Below are positions 1-11,639 of a DNA stretch of 64,000 bases, one piece after another. Location of the stretch: contig JAGFNK010000163.1 of the NCBI GenBank assembly GCA_025769875.1, positions 1 through 64,000 of the forward strand, read 5' to 3'. This stretch comes from Russula earlei. Its lineage: Eukaryota > Basidiomycota > Agaricomycetes > Russulales > Russulaceae. Numbering within the stretch: position 1 is the stretch's first letter; each line of letters begins with the position of its first letter. The translations under genes were made by a program, and so were the position numbers. Below the pieces are notes generated by a model, which was not told the origin of the DNA, did no database searches, and worked only from the letters and a program-made list of their open reading frames with translations.

Positions 1-351
1 AGTTCTCCTTTGGATCACATGCCAAAGATTTGAATACCAGTTCAAAAGGGTTGTGGAAGGCAGGGCAGGGGTTCCAGAAAGAGAGAGATTTAAGGTCACC
101 ACTGGAACTGCCTGTGAGATGTCATTGCTTCATCCCAACAAAAGTTCCCCTAGTGTGATATGATGATGACATTACCATTGTCCTGTGCCCTCTCTTGAGA
201 AACTGAGATTGACACTCTTGTCAGCTGGTAGGTGAATCAGTCCTGAATTGACTGCATCTATCTTGTACACATATGAGAATGTCGACCTTATCATTATTAT
301 TCGGAAAAGGGTGCCTAGGCCCAAGCCCTCCGCCTTATTCCCTCTGAGTAT
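1..351. other. Left-edge intergenic DNA, no gene seen
   Basis: No open frame longer than a few dozen codons and no recognised motif. It is the downstream flank of the minus-strand Sro7-like gene, so it should contain that gene's 3' UTR and polyadenylation site. CpG is scarce here by eye compared with the neighbouring gene, as in the transposon-rich part of the window, but no element could be named. Confidence 0.5.
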
Positions 352-3300
352 CTAAAACTTCGGCATCCAACTCTTCGCGGTCTGCTTCGCTGCTAGGACC
401 TTAGCTTGTGCCAGCATATTCTTGCTCCCCTGCTCCAACGAGTTGACACTTGTTTCCAGGTTGCCGAGCATTTCCCTGAAGCCACAGTCAGCATGCACAG
501 TGAGAGAAATCGCAGAAATACCTACCCGCGCTCCGAAACGGCGGCGTGCAACCTGTCATATAGGGCATTCCTCGTGCGTTCAGCTGCTGTGGACACCCCC
601 GCCGCCTTGCTCGCGTCCGCTTCCCACAGAGTGTAACCTGTCTTTTCGGTACGAGGCTCAGGTTTTTCCGGGACAGGTCTGTCTGGGCCGGCCACTGCAA
701 GCTGGCACGTAAGAACCAATTGCAAGCCCAACTCGATACAACAGTGCACCACATACAAAGGGCGTCGATTTGGTCCCCAGTCACGCTAGTCGAGCCGACC
801 AGCCCACCAAACCAAGATCGCCAGTCGTCCGGACCAAGGCTTACAGGTGCTGGCGCAGGCGGAACATTGTGCTGGGCGCCATCTTTGCGCTCTGTCAGCG
901 AGACGAGCGGGACGTGGTATCCGCGCCGGATGTTGAAGAGCGTATCGAGGCGCAGGCGTTTCGCAGGCGATGGGGGTGCGATGCCCACTGTGAACGTTGC
1001 AGTGGTGTTCGTCGCTGATACAGAGCGTGTGGCGGTGCTAGTTGAGGCAGGGGTTGGAGAGGTTGTGTGCGCGGCTGGAACGCTGGAGGTCTTTACGGGA
1101 TCGTGCAGAGGGATGAGCGTCAGGAGGTCGCCACTGGAATCCACCGATGGAACACTGTTAGGCAAACCGTTGGTTCTCAATTAGCAAAAGTGCTGTCCAG
1201 GACGGAGTGCACTTACATTGACGAAGCAATAGGCAGTGGTAAGGTGTGGAGGTGTTCCAACATCGGGAGAGAATATACAAGGGCATCGTGCCTGTCAGTG
1301 AACACAGCCAGCGCATATGATCCTGAAGTGTACGCTGTGAGAAGGTAAAACGCACGAAACCGAATGAAATGCCACTACCGTTTCGCTCTACAACTTGTGC
1401 GCGCACTGCGTTGCCCATCTTATTTCCCCACTCTACTCTTGCTACCCGTTCGTCGCCAAGATCTGCGAAGCATCGAGCGCCTCTGGCACCTACTATCAGA
1501 AGTAGGTAACGTATGCTCTCCTCTGGAGCGGTTGGTGATGCTTTGAATTCGAGTGCAACGGTAAGATTGGCTTTGTTGGCTTTACAGGGCGCCCCAGTGT
1601 GAGCATCGAGTACGAACGTCCCAGCGTTTAGAGTTGCCGGCAAACTTTCTACTTCGAATGGTGCAGAAGGGATCGACCACATTCCGTTGTCACCTCGTGC
1701 CAGCGTGTAAATTTGAACGAGTCCCAAGGCATGGACAGCAATCAACCGAATTCGTGGCGTGGCGTCTGCAAAAGCAGGACAGTTAAGTATACTTCAGGAA
1801 TGCAATGCAAAGTAAAATGGAGACTCACCTGACTTGACTCCACTGATTGCCCAGGCAAGGCTCAAAATAGGATCAGTGCTAGCTGAGTTACGATTGATGA
1901 ATGAAAGGCGGTTTGTAGTCTGCTGAGCTTTCCCGACTTGGAGGATCATCCTAGGACCGCGCATGTCTATCACTGTCAATGACTCGTTCGCATATGCGAC
2001 TGAAGCAAAGCCTGACGGGTACACATAAGTAAAAAGATCTAAATGTTCATAGGTATGACTGAAGTACCAACCGACATCTGACATCGCGAAGGCCGTAACT
2101 GGCGACTCGGCTTTCACCAAAAAGTAGGGCTTAAAGCGGAGGCCATCAGATACAGGTAAGTGCTCCAATGACACAAGTTGCTTGTCTGGGAGTTGTCTGG
2201 CACTGGAGCACTGGCGATCCGCCATCCTATATACCAGTACTTCACCTCCACCGAGTACGAGACCAACCTCCAGAGATTCGATGGCAAGCTGTACGTCATT
2301 AATTTGCACGCGCTGAGAAAACTCAGGACGCAGATGCCTTGCAATCTCTGGCAAACTAGCAAGAGCGAGGACATCCATAGAGAGGAGGGGAAGGGCACGA
2401 GGAAATGCAGAGATAAAGGGAGACTGCGGCGTTGGGATAAGGAGCTGCACAGATATGTCCAGAAAGCGTATGGTGAGATCAGCGTTCCGAGTGACGATAA
2501 TGCGACGGGGTTCGTACTGCGCAAGTAGTTACGTTAGACTGGAAATGAAGGGAACGGTCTGGGACTACCTTGGCGTATTTGATCGCGCTAGCAATGTCTT
2601 CATCTGGTACGGAGACTCCACCTTCTAGAGGAAGCTCATCTGATTCGCGTTCACTACCCTTCGAAAGCGTCTCGTACGCAATGCGATCGATCGAGAAGAG
2701 ACCAGCATCAACAACAGCATCGAGACCGCTCCATAACGGAGGAGGAAGACTGAATTTCTTCGGCTCCTCATTTACCGTCATTGACTGCAATGTGGCAGAA
2801 AGGTCTTGGGTAAGAGCGTCGTGGCCGTCTCCCTCTTCCTTTGGTTCCCTCGCACTCTGGGACGCTTCCTGCGCACTTGCAAGGAACTCAAGAGGTGGAA
2901 ACTGCCAAGCCTCAATAGCGCGAATGTTTTCTCCACTCTCAAAAAGCATCAATATCGTCATTGGGTTCCACGTACCGCCGAAATGTGGGCTGTCCCGCGG
3001 CATGAGCAAGAAGTCCTGCGCAAGACCTGGCGTATGATAGAAGTATGCGCTTAACGGATCAAGAGACCCTCGCATCGCGTCGCGGAAGAACGGGTGCAAC
3101 GATTGGTCGGCAGCAGGAGAAGGCGGTGCAGGTGGATTGAATGCTGGAAGCCAGAGAACGTTGATTCCAGGGGGATCATGGCCTAACTGGCCACCAAGGA
3201 CGACCAGAGATGTCTCCCCTCCTCTTGGATCATAAGAGTTGGGATACCCACTCCAAGCTAGTTTGAAGATGGGCTCCCTCGGCACGTGAACTTTACTCGG

Positions 3301-4698
3301 GGGTTTAGGGAATGCTTCATCATCGGAAAGGTACCGTTCCAGTGCCTCCCCATCCACTTTGTGAACGTCGACTTCATCTAAGGTTCTAACCATAAGCGGT
3401 TGCTCCGCGTCCTCGACAGCCCAGAAAGTTATGGACCCATCCAGGTGGCCGACGGCGAAGAAATGGCCGGCTGGGTGTACGGAGAGAGAAGAAACATTCG
3501 GTCTTCTATGTTTGAGGAGGTCCTGTCAGACGACAGTTCAGCATCCCACGCACGACGAAGGCCATGAAAAGGAATTACAGGGTCCGTATAGCCAGAACCT
3601 CCTGGAGCCCCTGCAGGTATAAGAAGTTCATATGTATGCAGTGTCTTCTGCTCTTTCTGTAGAATTCATTGTCAATAGCCTCGTCGAACAACTCTGACAA
3701 GCGCATTACAAGATCGAATAATACGATGCCACCTGCAGAATGGCAGACCTCAGCGAGAGGAGAATAAGGAACGTCGCCTAGGATAAGTACCTCCGTAAGC
3801 AATAAATATAAAGTTGATATTTCTGGGATGCATGACAATATCGACAGGAGTCCTCCTGCACGAAAGTTGTAAAGACGGAGGTCTTTTGGTCTATGTCGTT
3901 TCGTACTCACGACGTCGCTTCAAGCACTGTGTCAGTCAACATCCCACTAGCGATCAAATTCTTCTCATAGGCCTCCCAAGCATTAGCAATGACGTATGTC
4001 GAGACGCGCCGACACAAGAGGTCGTACGTCTGGATCTCTCCGGATCCTAGTCCGATGAACGCCTACAAGGCGAAAGTTTCAGGGAGGCTGGTTCGACGCA
4101 TGAAGGAGGCTGAAGAACTGACATGGGTATGGGAAGGGGATAGTACAAGGCAGCTAATGGTGGCACACCTTCAGCTTTCTGCGCATAGCCCAAAAACCGG
4201 AGATTAGACTGACGTTACCGGTCGGTCAAGGCGCATACTAGCTTCTAACCTGATTTGCCCGTGCGCCGTCAGGTCCCATAGATGCAATCTGCTATCCTCG
4301 TCTGCATCCCAAGTCATAAATCACCAACGCGAGGGTGCATAGTATGAGCGGTATCACTGACCGATGCAAACCAACTTGAACACGTTCGTTGCGAACTGCA
4401 GGAATTTGACGGCTGCACGCGACGGCGGTGTTAGGCTTGTCTCGACGCCAGGAGCTCCGAATATTCGAATCGTCCCGTCGATCGTACCTGTCGCAGGTCG
4501 AATGACCACATCTACCTATCGCACAAGAACATCAGGCGATCACTCACCGACCGCGAGTATACTGGACAGCGGATCAAACGCGATTGCGCTGGCGTTTGAG
4601 ACATGATCAACTGTTCTGAGCGTCCCGACTTGCCAATCTTCCCTTTCGCGCAGGTCTGTCGAAAGATCTGGGAGAGACCTGCCAACACTCTTGAACAT
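352..4698 (-). CDS. SRO7: Lethal giant larvae / Sro7 / tomosyn-type WD40 exocytosis protein
   Basis: A SNARE-binding double beta-propeller protein that, in known members, promotes docking and fusion of secretory vesicles at the plasma membrane. The start is the ATG at 4698, opening MFKSVGRSLPDLSTDLRERE, the usual basidiomycete N-terminus. Exon 1 (4548-4698) joins to 4487 and downwards, giving the WD-repeat stretch AVGTIDGTIRIFG, then VDEDSRLHLWDLTAHGQ. Later segments include AGHFFAVGHLDGSITFWAVE, REPIFKLAWSGYPN (exon 2479-3393) and YALAVFTDRHDALVYSLP. Around ten short introns reconcile all frames; for example an intron of about 59 nt near 3523-3581 joins GYTDP to DLLKHRRP. The last exon (352 to about 460) encodes a heptad-like tail, EMLGNLETSVNSLEQGSKNM, similar to the R-SNARE-like C-terminus of tomosyn. 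The terminal codon is TAG at 352-354. Family assignment is firm; whether it is closer to Sro7 or tomosyn is inferred. Confidence 0.9.
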
Positions 4699-4934
4699 CG
4701 CACATGCGGGTCACAGTAGAATGTGATTTGGTTTCTTAGGCGTTTGGCGTGGGCGTGTCACGCCTTGAAGCACGTGAGATGGTAGCAAGACGGACGGCGA
4801 CCGACCCGTCGTCATTTAACGATTCATGGCTGCATTTGTTATTGGAATTAAATATAACATGACGGATAACAATACATGTGATGGTTCATGAGACTAGAGA
4901 ACCGACGCCCAACGAGTCCATTTTAAAGTGCGCA

Positions 4935-7900
4935 TCAGCTAACCCTTCCAGCCCGTGCGGCGCCAGGCCGTCCTGCTGAAATCGTTCGAGCTGCTCCACT
5001 GCTGCTACCAGATGGAGCGGTCTTCGACCTGTGCGTGTCCAACCAGCTTCGCTTGACCTTGACCTCGGCCTTTGGCTGACCCCGCGGGCTATTCGTGACG
5101 TCAGAAATGACGACGGGCGCGTCCATCGCAAGCGTCGTCACCGGCCGAGCGGTGGTGTTTCGAACGGGCGTGAAGCCCGTGCGGGGACTCTTTCGCCTTC
5201 GGGGCGTGGTCACGCCACTACGCCCGGCAGCGAGCACCCCCTCGGACGTAAATCCCTGGACTGGCGCGGGCTCGTCACCGTCGTCCGGCGCGGCGCGCTT
5301 CTTGCCAGCGACTGTGGATGTTGGTATGGGATCTTGCAATCCGGAGGCCTGCCCCTTCGCAGGTGCAGGCTCAGGCGTCCTCGTGCAGAACACTGATGAA
5401 CCTCTACGTTCAGGTGTCTTGCGGCCGGGTAGCACAGAAGGCCCGGACGTCGCGCGAACACGAGATGGTGAGGTAGACGGAACTGCCGAGGTGGAGGGCG
5501 ACGAATCGGTATACTTCTCTGGGACAGTGACAAGGGGTTGTTGGTGGGCGACAGGACTTTTTTGTTTGGAGGTGGACGCGGCGGGCGGTGTGGGATTTTG
5601 ATTGGCCATTGTCTCCTTGAGGGTTGCCAACTTGGACTGCAAGGTTTGTACCTTCCGGTTGAGTGTTTCGACCTTGGCAGTCAGCTTCTTCTTCTCCTTA
5701 TGAAGTCTGAGGGACAACACAACATTAACCCACACCATCTGTAAACAAGTATCTGGAGCACTCACTCGATGAAGCGGTCGTCATTCTCTTCGATCTCCTG
5801 AGTCTTGGACTGCATCAGCTCGTCCATATAACAGATCTTTTCTTCGAGTTCCTGAACTCTTTCATCTGGCTTCGTCGCTGCCTTTAGGAGCTGGATCTCG
5901 CGGTTGAGGGAGGCGATCGCCTGATCGTGTTGCGCCGCCCGGAACGTGAGCTGCATTTCAGCTGCTTTACCATCGCGTTCAGCATGCGCAAATTTTTCCT
6001 TGGCTTGCTCGAGTTCCCCCTTGAGGGTAGCAGACTCGTGCGCACTAAAAAATGAGAGCATGAGCGCGAGACAAACACATGCAGACAAGACTTGGCCGAC
6101 CTGTCCTTCAGCTGGCTCTCGAGATAACGGTGCACAGAGAACGCGCGTTGGATTTCGGACTCGAGGTTCGTGTTCTTTGCCTCGAGTTCGTCTCTCTCCT
6201 CCAGAGCGTCTTGGAGGTGGCCCTTCGTGCTATCAAATTTAACTCCAAGAGCAGACAGCTGGGCTTTGACGTCATGTAGCTCCGTCCTGGAATCTTCATA
6301 GCGTTCCTCAGACCCTCTCAATTCGGTTTCGAAAGTGGCACGAATACGATTTTTGTCGGCGATCGCCTTGTCCAGCTGGTCTTGAAGTGTATCCGCCTCA
6401 GCCTCGAGATCTCGCAGGCGCTCGCGGACTTGGGCTGTCTCCTTCACGCGACGAGACTCGACCTCATCCAGTCTCCTCTGGAGTGAGTCGCGTTCCTCCG
6501 ACAATTCGGACACACGGACCTCCGTGGCGCTCTTGGACTTGGAAAGCTCAGTTGTTGTCTGCTGGAGAACGATTTCGAGTTCAAATTTTTCGCGTGTCGT
6601 CTGCTGCAACTCCTCCATGGCGTCATCAAGGCGGCTCTGCAGGTCAAGCATCTGTTCAGTGCGGCCAGCCTCACGACGCTGGAGTTCAGCAAGAAGCTCG
6701 CTCTCTGCGTCTTGTTGCTGGAAGACGTTCTCGAGACGGCTCTCGAGTTCGGCCTTAGTTGCGGATAGTGCTGCACATGCTTCCTCTGCAGCAGCATGTG
6801 CCTCCCGATTCTCCTGGAGGTCTACGGCAACTTGCTGAAGCTTTCCACGCAAAGACTCGAGCTCCTCCGTGTGATCCGACTGCAGCTGAGTGACCTGCGC
6901 TTTTATTACGGCATTGTCTGTGCTAAGCTGATCCCGTTGTTCGATGATAAGAGACAACTCTTTCTGACATTGCGTCAGCTCGTCTTCCAGCCTGGTGTAC
7001 AATCGGCCGAGATCTGTGTTGGCATGTTGCAGCTTTGCCACCTCCGCGAGATGTGCCGACTGCTGCTCGGTGCTTTCCGCATCCTCTTGCGAACGTATCT
7101 TGCGCAACTGATCTTGCAGGGCACCGATCTCCTCGAAGCGGTTGCGGAGCTCATGCCGGGTGGCCGAGAGAAGAGAACACAGCCGGTCACGGTCGTGTTC
7201 GATGGAGCGTCGAGATTCTGCGTTAGCCTTGTGAACGACAGCGAGAGCGACGACAGCTTCGCGAGCCTCTTCTCGATGAGATACTGCGGCATTCTTCGCC
7301 AGTTCGAGTTCCGATGCCTGTTTGTTCAGGAGCGCTGTGGCGTAAGTATGCTCTGCAGAAACAAGCCGGAGCCTCTGTGTCACGTCCGCACGTAGACGAT
7401 TCGTAGATGATCGAGACTGAGCTAGCGCGGAAGACCAGACCTTGACCAAGGATGTCACTTCGACCTCGCGCTGCTCTTCCAACGCCTGTAGTTGAGTCTC
7501 CAGAGTTCCCATAGCGTCCTCAAGGTCTTCTGTCTTCTTGAGTGCCCGATCACGCGCATCACGCGCATCAGCACAATCCTCTACCATGCTCTCCTTTTCC
7601 GACATCGCAACCTCGAGCTCGCTTGTCATTTCGGCGATACGATCTTCTTGGAGTCTGAGATTGGTCTCGAGACGCCTGATGTCGTGCTGATGGATGCCAA
7701 TCTGCTCCGTGCGACGCTTGACACGACCCTCGAGCTCTTCTATTTGCTCCTTTAGCTTGCGGTTGATTTGTGTGGAGGACATAGAGGAGAGCTGTTCGTT
7801 CTGGAGATCACTGTAGCGCCGCTCAGCTTGCTTCAGTTCCTCCTGAATTGATACCATCTCGTCTTGAAGGTTGACCACCTCGACCTTGAGAGAATTACGC

Positions 7901-9948
7901 TCAGACTCTGCATCCTCAAGAACCTTCGTCATGCCAGAAAGCCTAGCAGTCGTGTCCTCGAGATCAGACTGCAGCTCTCGGCACTGTTCCCTGATGCGAG
8001 CATTCGCCGCGACTTGAGACTGCAAATGTTCCACCTTGAGAAGCAGATCTTCGCGCTGCTGTTGGATGTCGTGTAGGTAGTGCTGCATGTCAAATGCCGA
8101 CTGCTGTAAGCCATTGGTCGTGCGAAGGGACTCATCGTGTAGAACCAAAGCAGCTTGCAGTTGAGAGCGGAGGTGGGAAATCTCCGTGCAGGCTTGATCC
8201 CTCAGCCTGATTTCGTTCTCGACCCGGGTCTGTAGATGCCCCACCATCACCAGAGACGCAGAAGCAATACGACCGACACAAGAACGATCCACTGGCGACG
8301 AGGGCACGTCCACTCGTGAGCGCGAGCTCATCCGTGCTAATCGCTCGAGAAGCTCCTTAACTTCGCCCTGGAGCAGGGAAACTCGGGGATCTTCGGCCAC
8401 CGCCGCTCCTCTCGTTAAAACAACCGCAGAGTTTATCTTGTTCTCGAGAGCTTCGATGGTAAATCTCGATTCTGTCTGCAGGAACTCGAGCTGTCGGCGT
8501 AGGTCGTCGCGCTCGCACCTAAGCCGGTCCACAGCAGCAAGGAGTTTCTCCATAGTCTCGACATTACAGTCGCTTTCGCATGGAGTGCTCGCATTCGCAG
8601 TGCGTACTGAATAGTCCGTCAGTACGTCCTCACTAGAAAGGTCATATGGCGAACCAGTTGACTCAGCATCTCTCAAAGACTGAATGATTTCTCGCTGAGA
8701 GTTCACCTGTGCCATAAGGGCTCTGAAATCATTAATAATGGCGCAGATGGTAAAATGCAACTACAGCGTACCTTTCTTGAGCCTGTAAAGCGTGAACGAG
8801 AGCAGTACGGTCGTCCAACGCTGCCCCAGAGTCATGGAGTTGAGAGCGTAACTCCTCCAATGCATCCCGAGCCCGCTTCATATCCCGATCAAGACCAGCA
8901 TTCTTCTCTTCCAGACCTTTGACCTTGCTAATCTCCGCCGCGAGCCGCTTTTCTGCCCTGTGTAGAGCGACTTCCATCGCCTTGACATCCCGCGTTTCCG
9001 ACAATAATCGCTCCAAGGCCAGCACCCTGGCTTCTTCTTCCTCCACCCTCCGAACGAGTTCTTCTTCGCGCTCTTGCGCGAGTCTCGCGTCCTCCCCTCC
9101 CGACGAGCGCATGATCTCCTCGTCCTTGCTCGCGATTATCCCTTGTAAGCTCTTTATCTCGTCGGCCGTCCTACGCTCGAGCAATGTCTTGCCGTTCTCG
9201 ACTCGGACGAGGTCCTCCTCGGCGCGTTTATGCTTCTCTTGAGCCTTGGCGAGCTCTCCTCGAAGCTCCGTGACCAAGGCTTGTAACTCTCCGAGGTCTC
9301 GCTCGAGCGCGGTGATTCGCACATCCGAAAGGGAGGACGAGCGCGGGCGGCCTTTGCGTTTGGGTGTCGCGGCAGTGATAACCTGCTGGAGATTCGCCTC
9401 GAGTTCCCACACGCGACGCTCGAGAGTGGCCTTTTCGTTTCGTAGGGTCGATATGACGGCGTTGGAAGCGGTGTCGCGAGAAGCGATAGATTCGAGCGCT
9501 TGTTGTAGCTCTCTTCGAGAGACCTCCTCTTGTTTCCCCTTCTCTGCCGCAGATCGAAGAGCTAGGTCGGCGTTCTGCCGCATGACCTTCTCTTTATCGA
9601 GGGACTCTCTGCATTCTCGAAGCTCTTCATCAAGGCGGTGCGCCCTATCAGCCTCTGCACGCAACTGAGTAGACACCAGGTGTTGAGCCATCAACCTGGA
9701 CGGAAACCAACATTCAGCGTACCCTGCCAGTAGTCTCATCGAGGGCGGCATTGTTATCGTCAAGGGCGGATTTTGTCTTGATCAATTGACCTTGAAGAGT
9801 AGAGTAACGGTTATCTAGAACGATGATAGAACGTAAGTCTGAGATCGACCAGTGCAACGACCCCAACCCAAGAACCTTGTTCTGCAATACGCCTCTTTAA
9901 GAGGATCACCTCCTCCGAGTCATGTTCATAGTCGATATTCCAAGCCAT
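4935..9948 (-). CDS. Large coiled-coil protein with basic, proline-directed C-terminal tail
   Basis: Not assignable to a named family. The start is the ATG at 9948 (MAWNIDYEHDSEEVILLKRR). Short introns join exons 9888-9948, about 9723-9813, 8772-9702, about 6110-8723, 5765-6046 and 4935-5705. Introns at 8724-8771, about 6047-6109 and 5706-5764 are clear from frame continuity (for example QAQER to ALMAQVNSQ). Roughly the first 1,200 residues are almost unbroken heptad repeats rich in E, R, L, Q and D, as in myosin tails, SMC arms, Mlp/TPR or spindle-pole scaffolds. No motor, ATPase or WD domain precedes them. The last about 230 residues are disordered, basic and rich in Ser/Thr-Pro sites (TPRRRKSPRTGFTPVR, RKTPERRGS), which suggests control by proline-directed kinases. 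The stop is TGA at 4935-4937. A structural or tethering role at a nuclear or microtubule structure is only an inference. Confidence 0.8.
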
Positions 9949-10191
9949 CACGGCGAGGAAGTGAGAAATTGTGATTAAGAGCTTAAGAGAGAATGCCAGG
10001 AACTGCCAGTGGCGCGGCCAACGTGTTCCGTCACATGATCGCGTTCAACCAAAGTGTATTCATACCGACTGCTACTGTGATAGAAACCTTCTCCCTATGG
10101 TGACTCACCGTGTATGGTCATTATCTAGTCCTATACGTGCCACTAAATCTAAAAGCAAAACATATTTACGAGTGTGGTTCCAGTCCATAAT

Positions 10192-11248
10192 CTACACACC
10201 ATCGGCGGATACCACCAGTGGTCTCCCACGATCGGGTTCTGGAGACAGAGCTGGTGTTGGCCTCCGCGATGGTGCAGGGGAGGTATTCGATGATCCGACA
10301 CGCCCTCGGATGGATAATGAACCAACGCGACTGGGTGTAGGAGTCGACGAAGAAGAGTCCGCTGTCGGCGTCGGAGCACGACTCCATGGCATCTTCTGCA
10401 AGAGCCATCCGCTCCAGGTGCGCGCGGCGGCCTGCCGCTCACGCTCATCCCGCTTGCGCTCGAACGCAGCACGATATCGCTCGTACGGTTCCCGGAAGCC
10501 GCGGTCTACGCGGGACGAGAAGATGAGCTCTCCGCGAGGATTCGTCGTCAGTGGTATCGACGGCATCAGTACGGACGATGATGAGCGTCTTCCCAACTGA
10601 GTGGGCGAAGGAGACCTCGCTCGACTTGGAATCTCCGATCTACCTGGAGAAGTCGGACGGGGGAAGAGGTAGGAGAGCGGGTTGAACGGAGATCTGCGAG
10701 GGGCTTGACGCATGTTGAGATACATATTGAAGCTACGCAGCGCCCGGTTTGCGTGAGGAACGTAGCTGCGTAACATTAATAGGAGTGCACAAGGAAGGAG
10801 CTATGACCGCACCGGTTTGCGTATCCTATCTTTTCAGAATATAGGCCAGTTGCAAAGAAAAGGAGTAATGTCGTCACGGAAACAAAAAGGAGACCCGACG
10901 CGACATATGGATGCAGACGGACTTGAACATCTGGCCCGTAGGCGTTCGGAAGCGCACGGCGAAGGAGGTACTGGTAGGGAACAGAGAGGAATGGTGCGTC
11001 GAGAAGGACTTCACAGAGCAGAAAGATTATAGCGAATATTAGCTGGACGAGAAAAACTATATGATGTCAAGAGAGAGCTTTGCGAGTCGTGGACGGGACA
11101 TACACTGATAACGAGACTTTCTGCGATTGAGAATGAAAGCATTGGTCTTCAGGCGCTCTTCAAAGAGTAGAAGGTCTCGGTAGGTGGCCTGGTCATTCGG
11201 CGGAAAGAATGAGGAGGCTGAGAGAGATTGCGTAGACTTTTTCGGCAT
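10192..11248 (-). CDS. SPO7: Spo7-like regulatory subunit of the Nem1-Spo7 lipin phosphatase
   Basis: Spo7 binds the Nem1 phosphatase in the nuclear/ER membrane; the complex dephosphorylates the phosphatidate phosphatase Pah1/lipin and so controls phospholipid versus storage-lipid synthesis and nuclear shape. The start is the ATG at 11248 (MPKKSTQSLSASSFF). The diagnostic Spo7 N-terminal motif TYRDLLLFEERLKTNAFIL is present around residues 22-40. A first membrane segment, FFLVQLIFAIIFLLCEVLL, and a second, ASGLLFVSVTTLLLFFATG, follow after a short intron. The conserved YVPHANRALRSFNMYLNMRQ then leads into a long disordered Pro/Ser-rich cytosolic tail containing RGELIFSSRVDRGFREPYER. Two introns (about 11049-11104 and about 10768-10819) restore frame. 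The protein is about 320 residues, and the stop is TAG at 10192-10194. Assignment rests on both conserved blocks and two correctly placed membrane spans. Confidence 0.92.
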
Positions 11249-11639
11249 CAGATGATGGGGACGGAAGGACGTGATCTCTACCGTTCAAATCTGATGCCAG
11301 TGAGCTCGCAGTGAATGTCAGGTGAGCAGCTTCGACAGTACGGCACCTTCCGGGCCGGGCGGTCGTCCACATACATACATAAACGGCAGTCGGCCCGTGG
11401 CATACCTCGTGCACTGCATGTGTATTTGGAGGCATCTGCGCTTATGCAGGAAAGCCGAGACGAAGTAGACCCTTGCGGTAACACGTGATTTGGTTGGCAC
11501 CTGGAGAGGTGATGCAGAGAAAATGTATACTAACATATCATATACAAGAATTAAAAACAGCCGCGTCTAATCTGCGTCTCCAAAGAGAAAGGCGTAATAG
11601 TCCGTACAATGCGCGAAAACATGTACAGTAGGTCAGTTT

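Noticed and set aside
3514..3553. Apparent frameshift or 31-nt mini-intron in the Sro7-like gene
   Set aside because: A normal intron of about 59 nt starting at GTAATTCC joins GYTDP to DLLKHRRP in frame and matches the family sequence, so no anomaly is needed.
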